Positions 14,900 to 22,270 of a stretch of DNA of 28,893 nucleotides are shown piece by piece. The stretch spans positions 1-28,893 of the forward strand of contig JAEXGT010000038.1 of assembly GCA_023450615.1 (NCBI GenBank), given 5' to 3'. The first letter of the stretch is position 1; each line of letters starts with the position of its first letter. The position numbers and the translations under genes were made by a program. The notes below the pieces were generated by a model. It saw nothing but the letters and a program-made list of their open reading frames with translations. It searched no databases and was not told the origin of the DNA. Source of the stretch: Pseudomonadota bacterium (GTDB lineage: Bacteria > Pseudomonadota > Alphaproteobacteria > Rhizobiales > Beijerinckiaceae).

Positions 14900-15268
14900 T
14901 CAGACCGGCGCTACAAAGGTCATGAAGCCTTCTCCCGGAGCCCAGGTGTTTCCGTAAATCACTATGTTATCCGTCAGCGCGAGCGATGCGCTTGAGAAGC
15001 CTAGGAATGGCAGAAGGATTGCATTCAGAATGCGGCGCATCCGTGATCGGTTGCGGAAGAATGGCAAGAGCAGAAACAACGCCTGCAGCACGAAAAACAG
15101 TGTGCATATGAGTGAGGACAGAATGAAGAGGTCCTCCAGAAGCGACAGCGCCGTAATCTCACCAGCTCGGCTGATGTTCTCCCGACCGATGAGATCGTGA
15201 GCCTGCAACGCGAACGGCGCTGCCACTCCGCTGAGCAGGATATAGATGTAAGCGATCAGGTAACGCAT
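14900..15268 (-). CDS. Hypothetical small membrane protein
   Basis: 122 residues from the ATG at 15268 (MRYLIAYIYILLSGVAAPFA). Hydrophobic segments at about 2-22, 43-68 and 78-98 suggest three or four membrane helices; no family recognised. An in-frame ATG at 15292 would add eight residues. Both starts lie within 40 bases of the ctrA terminator, leaving no room for a separate promoter, so expression would need read-through from ctrA. Codon use looks coding but is slightly more AT-rich than its neighbours. Confidence 0.55.
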   Translation of the reverse strand: MRYLIAYIYILLSGVAAPFALQAHDLIGRENISRAGEITALSLLEDLFILSSLICTLFFVLQALFLLLPFFRNRSRMRRILNAILLPFLGFSSASLALTDNIVIYGNTWAPGEGFMTFVAPV

Positions 15269-15301
15269 TGAACGAACCAGGTTCGATGACATGCAGCCAA
15301 C

Positions 15302-15329
15302 AAAAAAGCCCGGCAATGTACCGGGCTTT
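15302..15329 (-). terminator. Rho-independent terminator of ctrA
   Basis: On the minus strand AAAGCCCGG, a 7-base loop, CCGGGCTTT, then a run of six T's (15307-15302). It starts 21 bases after the ctrA stop codon. Confidence 0.93.
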
Positions 15330-15349
15330 CTTATTCGGTGTCGTGTCGC

Positions 15350-16051
15350 TTAAACCGCGACGCGCTCTTCGGACTCGTTCGGCTCGCGCAGCACGTAGCC
15401 GCGGCCCCAGACGGTCTCGATGTAGTTCTTGCCCTGCGAGGCATTGGCGAGCTTCTTGCGCAGCTTGCAGATGAACACGTCGATGATCTTCAGTTCCGGC
15501 TCGTCCATGCCGCCGTAGAGATGATTGAGGAACATCTCCTTGGTGAGCGTCGTGCCCTTGCGCAGCGAGAGCAGCTCGAGCATCTGGTATTCCTTGCCGG
15601 TCAGATGCACGCGGGCGCCGCCGACTTCCACCGTCTTCGTGTCGAGATTGACGACGAGATCGCCGGTGGTGATCACGGATTGCGCATGGCCCTTCGAGCG
15701 GCGCACGATCGCATGAATGCGGGCGACCATCTCATCCTTGTGGAAAGGCTTCGTCAGATAATCGTCGGCGCCGAAGCCGAGACCCTTCACCTTGTCCTCG
15801 ATGCCGGCCATGCCGGAGAGGATCAGGATAGGAGTCTTCACCTTCGCAACACGCAGCGTGCGCAGAACCTCATAACCCGACATGTCGGGAAGATTCAGGT
15901 CGAGAAGGATGATGTCGTAATCGTACAACTTGCCGAGGTCGATGCCCTCTTCGCCGAGATCCGTCGTATAGATATTGAAGTTCTCGGACTTCAGCATCAG
16001 TTCGATGCTTTGCGCAGTTGCGCTGTCGTCTTCGATGAGAAGTACGCGCAT
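15350..16051 (-). CDS. ctrA: Cell-cycle master response regulator CtrA
   Basis: 233 residues, OmpR-type two-domain regulator. The receiver has phospho-acceptor D51 (LLDLNLPDMSGYEVLR), acidic pair in LLIEDDS and K in YLTKPFHKDE. The winged-helix DNA-binding domain carries the nearly invariant CtrA recognition segment (GMDEPELKIIDVFICKLRKK) and ends WGRGYVLREP. The C-terminus ERVAV ends in small hydrophobic residues, as needed for ClpXP recognition in Caulobacter (A-A there; V-A-V here, so degradation is inferred). Controls flagellar, division and cell-cycle genes after phosphorylation by ChpT. GGGGA sits about 8 bases before the ATG. Upstream DNA holds GANTC methylation sites and CtrA half-sites. 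Confidence 0.97.
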   Translation of the reverse strand: MRVLLIEDDSATAQSIELMLKSENFNIYTTDLGEEGIDLGKLYDYDIILLDLNLPDMSGYEVLRTLRVAKVKTPILILSGMAGIEDKVKGLGFGADDYLTKPFHKDEMVARIHAIVRRSKGHAQSVITTGDLVVNLDTKTVEVGGARVHLTGKEYQMLELLSLRKGTTLTKEMFLNHLYGGMDEPELKIIDVFICKLRKKLANASQGKNYIETVWGRGYVLREPNESEERVAV

Positions 16052-16140
16052 TGTTATTCCCCAGCCCTTGCCCTGGAGCTTGCGTGTAGCTTGTGACTAC
16101 CCATCTGCCACCGGGCCAGCGGCAGATGCCCTTTTGCACT

Positions 16141-16249
16141 GATTCGTAACGCTAGTTCGGAATGGTTAACAAACCCTGATTCCTGCATGCAAGCGCTTAA
16201 CGACATGGTCATGCCATTCTCTCGTTCAGGGCGCTCAGCCTGTGGATTC
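16141..16249. promoter_or_regulatory. ctrA upstream region: three GANTC sites and CtrA half-sites
   Basis: GATTC occurs at 16141-16145, 16178-16182 and 16245-16249, three CcrM methylation targets in 109 bases. TTAACCAT, a CtrA half-site, reads on the minus strand at 16169-16162, and another TTAAC lies at 16197-16201. This fits methylation- and self-controlled ctrA transcription as known in Caulobacter. Exact -10/-35 elements are not clear to me. Otherwise the 527 bases between ctrA and fliJ contain no supported gene. Confidence 0.6.
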
Positions 16250-16475
16250 AGGGTGACCATACGGAACCTCGTTGCGTCATCCGAAACTGTTGCAAACGAA
16301 GGGTTTCGCCTGCACTCGCCTACCGGTCCTTCGAACCGACAGGCGTGACAGGGACAGTGTTAACGAAATCGGTAAACGAAAGGTTGACGCAAGCCTGAAG
16401 CAAGCCCGGCGGCCCGTCCCGGGACCATGCAAACTTGCTAGTGATCTGTCCTTCCACGGTTTTTCGTCCGCCCTG

Positions 16476-16490
16476 GTAAGGAAAGGTCAA
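16476..16490. promoter_or_regulatory. Weak CtrA box upstream of fliJ
   Basis: GTAA-N7-TCAA, 6 of 8 matches to TTAA-N7-TTAA, 88 bases before fliJ. A GAATC methylation site is at 16571-16575. CtrA control of fliJ is plausible but this site alone is weak. Confidence 0.35.
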
Positions 16491-16578
16491 CTTCCATGCG
16501 CGATGATGTCTCATGCCTCAAGGATAACTGAGCGATCCGGCAGGCACCTGAAACAGCGACGTGTGGAGTTGAATCAAG

Positions 16579-16980
16579 ATGAAGTCGCGGGATACGCTCA
16601 TCCGCCTCAAGCGCTTTCAAGTCGACGAGAAACGTCGGAGAGTGGCGCAGATCGAGATGATGATCGCCGAGTTCGACCGCATGGCGGCTGACCTTGACCG
16701 GGAAATCGCAGCGGAAGAGCACAAGGCCGGGATCACCGATCCGAACCATTTTGCATATCCGACCTATGCTCGCGCCGCTGCCCAGCGGCGGGACAACCTT
16801 CGCATGTCGGCTCAGAACTTGCATACGCAGCTCGATGACGCCAAGGCCGAACTCGGCGAGGCGTTCGAGGAGCTCAAGAGGGCCGAGAGCCTGGAGGACC
16901 GCGAGCGCGCCAGCGAGCGGACTCTCGATCCGGCCATCAGTCAGATGGGCCAGGCTCGCGCCATGCGCGCGACTGCCTGA
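16579..16980 (+). CDS. fliJ: Flagellar export chaperone FliJ
   Basis: 133 residues, almost entirely helical and charged (R/E/A/D-rich antiparallel coiled coil, about 5-120), beginning MKSRDTLIRLKRFQVDEKRRR. This matches the FliJ family, a soluble component of the flagellar type III export ATPase complex that sits in the FliI ring like the gamma stalk of F1. Adjacency and divergence from ctrA is the usual alphaproteobacterial arrangement. fliI, often just upstream, is absent here, so fliJ is transcribed alone from the ctrA-fliJ intergenic region. GGAG lies 11 bases before the ATG. Confidence 0.85.
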   Translation: MKSRDTLIRLKRFQVDEKRRRVAQIEMMIAEFDRMAADLDREIAAEEHKAGITDPNHFAYPTYARAAAQRRDNLRMSAQNLHTQLDDAKAELGEAFEELKRAESLEDRERASERTLDPAISQMGQARAMRATA

Positions 16981-17006
16981 TCTCCTCCATCTCAATCGAT
17001 GAATAA

Positions 17007-17042
17007 GGACGCGCCGCAGCCCGGCGCGTCCTTTCTCTTTTT
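17007..17042. terminator. Rho-independent terminator after fliJ
   Basis: GGACGCGCC (17007-17015), 7-base loop, GGCGCGTCC (17023-17031), then TTTCTCTTTTT. It lies between the convergent fliJ and GNAT genes. Confidence 0.93.
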
Positions 17043-17048
17043 GGGGCC

Positions 17049-17657
17049 TCAGTCGAGCAATGGAATCTGAACAGCGCAGTTGCGCGGCAGGAAGCCTTGA
17101 AGCCGCGGATCGTCGGCAACCTCGATGGCGCGCCGATAGGGTGTGAACCCTGACCGCATATAGAATGCGAGTGCTGCTGGGTGATCCAGGCTGCAGGTAT
17201 GGACGAAGAAACGGTCGATAGGATGGGCGAAGGCCCGGCGGATCGCCTCGCTCATCAGGAAGCGTCCAGCTCCCTTGCCGATGACTCCGGGGATAAGGCC
17301 GAGAAAGGCCAGTTCGGCCTCTCCCTGAGGCCGGAAGTCGAGTTCCAGAAGACCGATATCGTCCTTGCCGTCGTTCAAGGCATAAGCCTCGACCTTCGGA
17401 TCATCGAGAATGCAGGCGAGTTCCTCGTCCGGCATGACCACGCGGCTGAACCAGAGCCAGGGCTCACCGATGCGACGATACAGAGTTCTATATCGATTGC
17501 GGTCGGCGTTGAGAGGCTGGAGTGACCAGTCCGTTCGAGCTTCCATCGGCACTGGCGGAGGAGGCGGGCGCATTTCCAGGTAGGTGACGACGGCAGCGAT
17601 TTTCCCGGGGGGCAGATCCGTATAGCCGTTCAGGTTCAACATCAGAGATTTCGTCAT
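17049..17657 (-). CDS. GNAT-family N-acetyltransferase
   Basis: 202 residues from the ATG at 17657 (MTKSLMLNLNGYTDLPPGK); a further ATG at 17642 and an earlier one at 17699 are in frame. The C-terminal half carries the GNAT core: L-L-E-L-D-F-R strand, acetyl-CoA loop in L-I-P-G-V-I-G-K-G-A-G-R-F-L (R/Q-x-x-G-x-A type), H-T-C-S-L-D-H-P-A-A-L-A-F-Y and the final strand S-G-F-T-P-Y. The N-terminal Y-x-D-L-P-P-G-K-I-A-A-V-V-T-x-L-E-M segment is typical of an uncharacterised GNAT subfamily in this order. Substrate unknown. Divergent from the UPF0104 gene. Confidence 0.88.
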   Translation of the reverse strand: MTKSLMLNLNGYTDLPPGKIAAVVTYLEMRPPPPPVPMEARTDWSLQPLNADRNRYRTLYRRIGEPWLWFSRVVMPDEELACILDDPKVEAYALNDGKDDIGLLELDFRPQGEAELAFLGLIPGVIGKGAGRFLMSEAIRRAFAHPIDRFFVHTCSLDHPAALAFYMRSGFTPYRRAIEVADDPRLQGFLPRNCAVQIPLLD

Positions 17658-17859
17658 CCATCCGACTCGCGATCCGATAACAGCCTCATGCTGTGTCATG
17701 GGTCCGGCTGAAGAGCAAATTTGCGTGAACCGATCCGGCAAGTCTGCCGAAGCGCTTGCCCGATTGGACGTTTTGCCCAATCACTTTGAAACCATTTTCT
17801 CTTGCAGATCGAATGGATTGTGGGCACAGAAGAGGGAACAAAGGAGCGCGACCGTTTCG

Positions 17860-18873
17860 ATGAAGAAAGTGCGTGAGTTCATTTGGCCCGTCATTGGGCT
17901 CGTCGCGGTCGTCGTGTCTGTCTGGCTTCTTTATCGCGAACTGCGCGGCATGTCCCTCGATGATGTCTGGGACAGCCTGACGGCGGTTCCTCCCCATCGC
18001 TATGCTCTGGCCGGATTGTCGACCCTCGTCGCCTATGCCGCGCTCGCTTGGTATGACCGGATTGCGCTCCTCCATCTCGGCGTGCGCCACATCTCGTGGT
18101 TCTTCGTGTCGGTGACGTCGTTCACCACCTATGCGCTATCCCATAATATCGGCGCCTCGGTTTTCTCCGGTGCGGTGGTGCGTTACCGGGCTTATACGTC
18201 CAAGGGGCTGAGCGCGCCGCAGATTGCCGTGCTCGTCGCTCTGTGCTCCTTTACGTTCGGTCTCGGCACGATCCTGCTTGGCGGCGTGACGCTCACTGTC
18301 GATCCTACGCTCCTGCATCGTCTCGAAGATCTCCTGCCTTCCGCGCTGACCAATCCCGCAACGGCTCGGATCGTGGGCCTGCTGCTTCTCGGTTTCGTTG
18401 CGCTGTATGTAGCGGGCTCGATCCTGAATCTGCCGCCGCTGGTGATCCGGAAGGCGAAGCTCGAATATCCGCGCCCGGCCATCATGATGCGCCAGCTGGT
18501 TGCCGCTCCGCTCGAGCTGCTCGGGGCCGCCGGCATCATCTATTTCGTGCTTCCGGCCCATCTGGAGCCGAGCTTCCTGGTCGTTCTCGCCGTATTCCTG
18601 GCCTCATTCTCAGCGGCCTTGGTCAGTCATGCGCCAGGGGGACTCGGCGTCTTTGAGCTGGTTTTCCTCACGGCCATGCCGGATATCCCGAAGGCGGACG
18701 TGCTTGCGGCACTCATCATCTTCCGCCTTTTCTACCTGCTGATCCCCTTCGCCATGTCGCTGGTCGTCGTGCTTCTCTTCGAGCGTGCCCGGCTGGCGCA
18801 AGCTTGGCGCGGCAGGGGAGCGGTGGACACGAGCACCGTTCCGCCGCCGCCGCTTTCCTCATCGGATAAGTAA
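17860..18873 (+). CDS. UPF0104/YbhN-type (LPG synthase transmembrane-domain) protein
   Basis: 337 residues with about eight membrane helices, matching the membrane domain of lysylphosphatidylglycerol synthase (AglD/YbhN/UPF0104). Family signatures: S-H-N-I-G-A-S-V-F-S-G-A-V-V-R-Y-R, and FSAALVSHAPGGLGVFELV, the P-G-G-L-G-x-x-E loop. There is no C-terminal aminoacyl-transferase domain, so lysyl transfer is unlikely; a lipid-flipping or transport role is suspected for the family. Start chosen at the ATG at 17860 (MKKVREFIWPVIGLV), with AAGGAG 13 bases upstream, a long spacing; the frame is open further upstream but non-hydrophobic. Ends in a Pro/Ser-rich tail. Confidence 0.85.
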   Translation: MKKVREFIWPVIGLVAVVVSVWLLYRELRGMSLDDVWDSLTAVPPHRYALAGLSTLVAYAALAWYDRIALLHLGVRHISWFFVSVTSFTTYALSHNIGASVFSGAVVRYRAYTSKGLSAPQIAVLVALCSFTFGLGTILLGGVTLTVDPTLLHRLEDLLPSALTNPATARIVGLLLLGFVALYVAGSILNLPPLVIRKAKLEYPRPAIMMRQLVAAPLELLGAAGIIYFVLPAHLEPSFLVVLAVFLASFSAALVSHAPGGLGVFELVFLTAMPDIPKADVLAALIIFRLFYLLIPFAMSLVVVLLFERARLAQAWRGRGAVDTSTVPPPPLSSSDK

Positions 18874-18898
18874 GGCTGCTTCTGTTTCGAAGCCCTCT

Positions 18899-19201
18899 TC
18901 AGGCAGCGATGGCTGGCTTCTGGCCGGGCTCAGGGACAGGGATGCCTGCTTCCGTGTATTCGTTCAGCTTGTTCCGAAGAGTGCGGATCGAAATGCCCAG
19001 AATGCGCGCCGCATGGGTCCTGTTGCCGAGGCAATAGGAGAGGGTGTCCAGAATGAGGTGGCGTTCCACGTCGGCAATCGTGTGGCCCACTAAAATGCGC
19101 CGGAGTGCATCGACGGTCTGGTCGGCAGCTGAGGATGGCGGATTGGCCGCATTCGATCCGGCAAAAGACTGCTGTTCCGGCAAATCCTGGGCGCTGAGCA
19201 C
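18899..19201 (-). CDS. Stand-alone FlbD-like Fis-type HTH protein
   Basis: 100 residues, GTG start at 19201. After about 35 variable residues comes the sequence V-G-H-T-I-A-D-V-E-R-H-L-I-L-D-T-L, then NRTHAARILGISIRTLRNKL and N-E-Y. That is the Fis-type DNA-binding domain at the C-terminus of the flagellar sigma-54 activator FlbD. The receiver and AAA+ domains are missing; no remnants lie upstream, so this is a compact protein rather than an obvious truncation. A likely role is flagellar or cell-cycle gene control near sciP, ctrA and fliJ. A GATTC site (19202-19206) abuts the start and a CtrA box lies 50 bases upstream. Confidence 0.82.
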   Translation of the reverse strand: MLSAQDLPEQQSFAGSNAANPPSSAADQTVDALRRILVGHTIADVERHLILDTLSYCLGNRTHAARILGISIRTLRNKLNEYTEAGIPVPEPGQKPAIAA

Positions 19202-19250
19202 GATTCGTACCTATCTGAGTAGAGGGTAAGGATTTATGCCCATCTTATGG

Positions 19251-19265
19251 TTAGGAAGGTCTTAA
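19251..19265. promoter_or_regulatory. CtrA box upstream of the FlbD-like gene
   Basis: TTAG-GAAGGTC-TTAA, 7 of 8 matches to TTAA-N7-TTAA with correct spacing, centred 57 bases before the GTG start. Confidence 0.65.
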
Positions 19266-19302
19266 CAGCCTCGCTTCCGCCTCTGTTTTCGGCCGCGCAA
19301 TA

Positions 19303-19334
19303 GAAAAAGGCGCCGCCTCGTGAAAGCAGCGCCT
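19303..19334 (-). terminator. Terminator after sciP
   Basis: On the minus strand AGGCGC (19334-19329), a 15-base loop that can itself partly pair, GCGCCT (19313-19308), then TTTTT. It lies 29 bases after the sciP stop. Confidence 0.75.
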
Positions 19335-19362
19335 CGTCCTGTAATGCTCCCGAGCCGACGGC

Positions 19363-19638
19363 TTATTGCCGGTAGTGCTGAATCCGGGTCGTACGAAGTC
19401 CAGCGAGACCATGCTGGTCGATCGACATCTGCCAGCTGAGGAATTCCTCGGTGGTCAGCGTGTAGCGCTGGCAGGCTTCTTCCAGGCTCAGCAGACCGCC
19501 GCGGACAGCGGCGACAACTTCGGCCTTACGGCGGATGACCCAGCGTCGGGTGCTGGAGGGAGGCAGGTCGGCAATCGTCAGGGGACTGCCATCGGGCCCT
19601 ATGACATACTTGACCCTAGGGCGGTGGGGTTCGGTCAT
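19363..19638 (-). CDS. sciP: CtrA inhibitor SciP (DUF1153)
   Basis: 91 residues, close to the known SciP length. Helix-turn-helix protein that binds CtrA (and DNA) and blocks CtrA-dependent transcription in swarmer-type cells. The strongly conserved blocks are present: RPRVKYVIGPDGSPLTIADL, RRWVIRRKAEVVAAVRGGLL, SLEEACQRY, EEFLSWQ and GLAGLRTTRIQHYRQ. Start taken at the ATG at 19638 (MTEPHRPR), the usual family start; a GTG at 19653 would add five residues. Two near-perfect CtrA boxes upstream fit the known CtrA activation of sciP, closing a feedback loop. Confidence 0.95.
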   Translation of the reverse strand: MTEPHRPRVKYVIGPDGSPLTIADLPPSSTRRWVIRRKAEVVAAVRGGLLSLEEACQRYTLTTEEFLSWQMSIDQHGLAGLRTTRIQHYRQ

Positions 19639-19695
19639 GATACGCTCACACAAAAATTCAACGACCTTGGTAGGCTCGAACCTAAACGGTGGGGC

Positions 19696-19710
19696 TTAAT
19701 GTTTTCCTAA
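19696..19710. promoter_or_regulatory. CtrA box upstream of sciP
   Basis: TTAA-TGTTTTC-CTAA, 7 of 8 matches, 58 bases before the sciP ATG. Read on the minus strand it is TTAG-N7-TTAA, the same form as the box before the FlbD-like gene. Confidence 0.65.
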
Positions 19711-19755
19711 GCCCGCCCAATCGGTTACGACGATGCCTAAGCTTAGCCATAAACG

Positions 19756-19770
19756 TTAACACCGGCTTAT
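19756..19770. promoter_or_regulatory. Second CtrA box between sciP and mnmA
   Basis: TTAA-CACCGGC-TTAT, 7 of 8 matches, 118 bases before sciP and 98 before mnmA. It could serve either gene. Confidence 0.55.
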
Positions 19771-19867
19771 TGCGGCACGTTTCTCTTTAAGATTTCACCG
19801 GTCATCGCTATAGAAGGGCTTTGGCCCCTCCCGTGCGCCGCCTTGAACGGCGCCTCTGGATGGAACG

Positions 19868-21016
19868 ATGCTCAACTCACTCGATCTACCCAAGTCCCCC
19901 GCTGAGACCCGCGTCGTCGTCGCGATGTCGGGCGGCGTGGACTCCTCCGTCGTGGCGGCTCTCCTCAAGCAGGAGGGCTATGACGTCATCGGCATCACTC
20001 TGCAGCTCTACGATCACGGCGAGGCCGCGCATCGTAAGGGGGCCTGCTGCGCGGGCCAGGACATCTACGATGCCCGCCGCGTGGCCGAGGCTATCGGCAT
20101 CCCGCATTACGTGCTCGATTACGAGGAGCGCTTCCGCAAGGCTGTGATCGACCGTTTCACCCAGAGCTATCTGGCCGGTGAGACGCCGATTCCCTGCGTC
20201 GAGTGCAACCGCTCCATCAAGTTCCGGGACCTGCTGGAAACCGCCAAGGAACTCGGGGCCGACGTGCTGGCCACAGGCCATTACGTGGCGAGCCGCCGTC
20301 TGCCCGACGGGCGCCGCGCCCTTCACCGGGCTGCCGATCCGGACAGGGACCAGAGCTACTTTCTGTATGCGACGACGTCTGAACAACTCGACATCCTGCG
20401 TTTTCCGCTGGGCGAGTTGCCCAAGGAAAAGACCCGCGACTATGCTCGCGAATTCGGTCTCACCGTCGCCGAGAAGGCAGACAGCCAGGACATCTGCTTC
20501 GTCACGCAGGGGCGCTACAGCGACGTGATCGAGCGTCTGAAGCCCGGCGCCGTCCAGGGCGGCGAGATCGTCCATGTGGACGGCCGCGTGCTCGGCCGCC
20601 ATGACGGCATCATCCATTACACCGTGGGGCAGCGGAAGGGCCTTGGCTTATCCGTCGGCGAGCCGCTTTACGTTGTGCGCCTCGACGCCAAGGAGGCCCG
20701 CGTGGTCGTAGGCCCCCGAGAGGCGCTGGCGACCAAGCTCATCCGGATCACTGACATCAACTGGCTCGGTGATGTGCCACTGGAATCCCTGGGCGAGCAG
20801 GGGATGGAAGTGGCCGTTCGGGTCCGTTCGACCCGCGAGCCGCGCCCAGCCATCCTGCGATCCACAGGAACCGGCACTACGGTCGAGCTGTTATCGGCGG
20901 AAGATGGGGTGTCTCCCGGCCAAGCCTGTGTCATCTATGAGAGCGATGCTCCACGAGCCCGGGTGCTCGGCGGGGGCACCATTGCCCGCACTATTGCCGA
21001 AGCCGTTGCGGCCTGA
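19868..21016 (+). CDS. mnmA: tRNA-specific 2-thiouridylase MnmA
   Basis: 382 residues. Adds sulfur to U34 of tRNA-Lys, -Glu and -Gln. An N-type ATP pyrophosphatase PP-loop is at 19-28 (AMSGGVDSSV); the two catalytic cysteines are C113 (in PCVECNRSIKF) and C210 (in SQDICFV); ATGHY is at 135-139; the DQSYFLY and YTVGQRKGLG segments and the C-terminal beta barrel complete the family order. Weak ribosome site (GGA). It is 22 bases upstream of the methyltransferase, so probably co-transcribed with it. Confidence 0.96.
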   Translation: MLNSLDLPKSPAETRVVVAMSGGVDSSVVAALLKQEGYDVIGITLQLYDHGEAAHRKGACCAGQDIYDARRVAEAIGIPHYVLDYEERFRKAVIDRFTQSYLAGETPIPCVECNRSIKFRDLLETAKELGADVLATGHYVASRRLPDGRRALHRAADPDRDQSYFLYATTSEQLDILRFPLGELPKEKTRDYAREFGLTVAEKADSQDICFVTQGRYSDVIERLKPGAVQGGEIVHVDGRVLGRHDGIIHYTVGQRKGLGLSVGEPLYVVRLDAKEARVVVGPREALATKLIRITDINWLGDVPLESLGEQGMEVAVRVRSTREPRPAILRSTGTGTTVELLSAEDGVSPGQACVIYESDAPRARVLGGGTIARTIAEAVAA

Positions 21017-21038
21017 GGCGTCCTCTGAAGGTATCTAC

Positions 21039-21680
21039 ATGACGGATGGAGCGACCACGGCCCTGATGCGCAAAGCCTATGCGCGTTGGGCGCCGATCTA
21101 TGACCTCGTTTACGACAAGCTGACCGAACCGGCTGCCCGGGCCGCAGTGAACGCGGCGGTAGCCTGTGGTCCCAAGGTTCTGGAGGCCGGCGTCGGCACC
21201 GGCTTGTCCCTGGGATATTATCCCCGTCACGCCGAGGTCTATGGGGTCGACCTTTCCGAGGACATGCTGCGCCGGGCTCAGGACAAGGTCGAGAAGCGCG
21301 GTCTTTCCCACGTGAAGAGCCTGCAGGTCATGGATGTGACCAAGCTCGGATATCCGGACGCCTCGTTCGATGCGGTTACCGCGCAGTTCATCATTACCCT
21401 CGTGCCGGAACCCGAAGTCGCCCTTTCCGAATTCGCGCGGGTGCTGAAACCCGGCGGGGAGATCGTTCTCGCCAATCACTGGGGGCAGCCGTCAGGGCCC
21501 GTGGCAGCCCTGGAGGAGATGGCAGCTCCGCTCGCCAAGGCCATCGGCTGGAGTTCCTCCTTCAAGGCGGCAAGGGTCGAAGACTGGGCGCGCAGCACTG
21601 GCTTTATGGAAGTGGTCGAGTTGAGACCTCTCTTTCCGGCGGGCTTCTTCAAGCTCATGAGGATTAGGAAGCGGGCCTGA
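21039..21680 (+). CDS. SAM-dependent methyltransferase, Rhodobacter-type PmtA-like
   Basis: 213 residues, class I Rossmann methyltransferase. Motif I VLEAGVGTGLSLGYYP, the acidic end of strand 2 in YGVDLSEDML, and V-L-K-P-G-G. The N-terminal A-Y-A-R-W-A-P-I-Y-D, F-I-I-T-L-V-P-E-P and A-N-H-W-G segments match the Rhodobacter sphaeroides-type phosphatidylethanolamine N-methyltransferase, which makes phosphatidylcholine; the assignment is family-level. ATG at 21039 with GAAGG 7 bases upstream. The stop codon sits inside the loop of the terminator hairpin, a very compact gene end. Confidence 0.85.
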   Translation: MTDGATTALMRKAYARWAPIYDLVYDKLTEPAARAAVNAAVACGPKVLEAGVGTGLSLGYYPRHAEVYGVDLSEDMLRRAQDKVEKRGLSHVKSLQVMDVTKLGYPDASFDAVTAQFIITLVPEPEVALSEFARVLKPGGEIVLANHWGQPSGPVAALEEMAAPLAKAIGWSSSFKAARVEDWARSTGFMEVVELRPLFPAGFFKLMRIRKRA

Positions 21681-21693
21681 AGCCCGCTTTTTT
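21669..21693 (+). terminator. Rho-independent terminator overlapping the pmtA-like stop codon
   Basis: AAGCGGGC (21669-21676), CTGAA loop containing the TGA stop, GCCCGCTT (21682-21689) and a T-run to 21693. Confidence 0.92.
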
Positions 21694-21778
21694 GTTGGGG
21701 CCTTTGAGGTGACTTTGGGGGGCTGGGCCCTATTTCCTTACCCTCAAGTCTCTGCACACATTCACGAAAGTCACTCTC

Positions 21779-21997
21779 ATGCGCCTTTTCATGTTCACCT
21801 CCCAGGCTAAGGAAGATCTGCACGCTTTTGCGGGTGACGAGGCAGGCAGCAAGCTCCCCGCTAAGTACGGCCCGTGGGGACTGACGGGCACTCTCAATTC
21901 CCGGGAAACCCCTCCACACAAATTCTCCCGCCGCACGATCGAGCAGGCGATTTCTACGGAAGGCTTTCAGCTCTGGCGTATGAAAGCGAAAGGCTGA
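21779..21997 (+). CDS. Small conserved hypothetical protein, 72 aa
   Basis: Begins MRLFMFTSQAKEDLHAFAGD and ends E-G-F-Q-L-W-R-M-K-A-K-G. The pattern (F-x-S-x-x-K-x-x-L-x-A-F, K-L-P-x-K-Y-G-P-W, P-P-H-K-F-S-R, I-E-x-A-I, G-F-Q-L-W-R-M) recurs in small proteins of Bradyrhizobium and Methylobacterium relatives as I recall them, so it is probably a real gene. Function unknown; soluble, no signal peptide. No clear ribosome site. It is the last chromosomal protein gene before the tRNA and island. Confidence 0.68.
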   Translation: MRLFMFTSQAKEDLHAFAGDEAGSKLPAKYGPWGLTGTLNSRETPPHKFSRRTIEQAISTEGFQLWRMKAKG

Positions 21998-22128
21998 ACA
22001 CTCCTTGGAAGGGGAGAGCTTGTCCATCTGCTGCGGGTTTTCTCCTGCGCAGGTCCTGCAAAAACGCGGCTTCGATCAAGCACCAAAAAGAAACCGTCAG
22101 AAATTCGTTGGCAGGCTCCGCCTCTTTC

Positions 22129-22158
22129 TTGACACTGGGGCATAATCTTCCCTATATC
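22129..22158 (+). promoter_or_regulatory. Sigma-70 promoter of the tRNA-Met gene
   Basis: -35 TTGACA (22129-22134), 18-base spacer, -10 TATATC (22153-22158), 36 bases before the tRNA. A GCGGGG-tcg-CCCCGC hairpin lies between promoter and tRNA (about 22172-22186). Confidence 0.75.
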
Positions 22159-22193
22159 GCCCATGCCTGACGCGGGGTCGCCCCGCGGCCTGG

Positions 22194-22270
22194 GGCGGAG
22201 TAGCTCAGTTGGTCAGAGCAGAGGAATCATAATCCTTGTGTCGGGGGTTCAAATCCCTCCTCCGCTACCA
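22194..22270 (+). tRNA. tRNA-Met (CAU), elongator type
   Basis: 77 bases. Acceptor stem GGCGGAG pairs with CTCCGCT (G1-T72 wobble), D-loop TAGCTCAGTTGGTCAGAGCA, anticodon loop ATCATAA giving CAU, T-arm with GGTTCAAATCC, and encoded CCA at 22268-22270. The lack of the initiator C1-A72 mismatch and GGG/CCC anticodon stem argues for elongator Met; tRNA-Ile2 (lysidine CAU) cannot be fully excluded by eye. An integrase gene begins 96 bases downstream, so its 3' end is the likely attachment site. Confidence 0.93.

Noticed and set aside
17834..17855. GGAAC...CGTT before the UPF0104 gene as an EcfG promoter
   Set aside because: The spacer is only 13 bases, too short for the 16-17 required.
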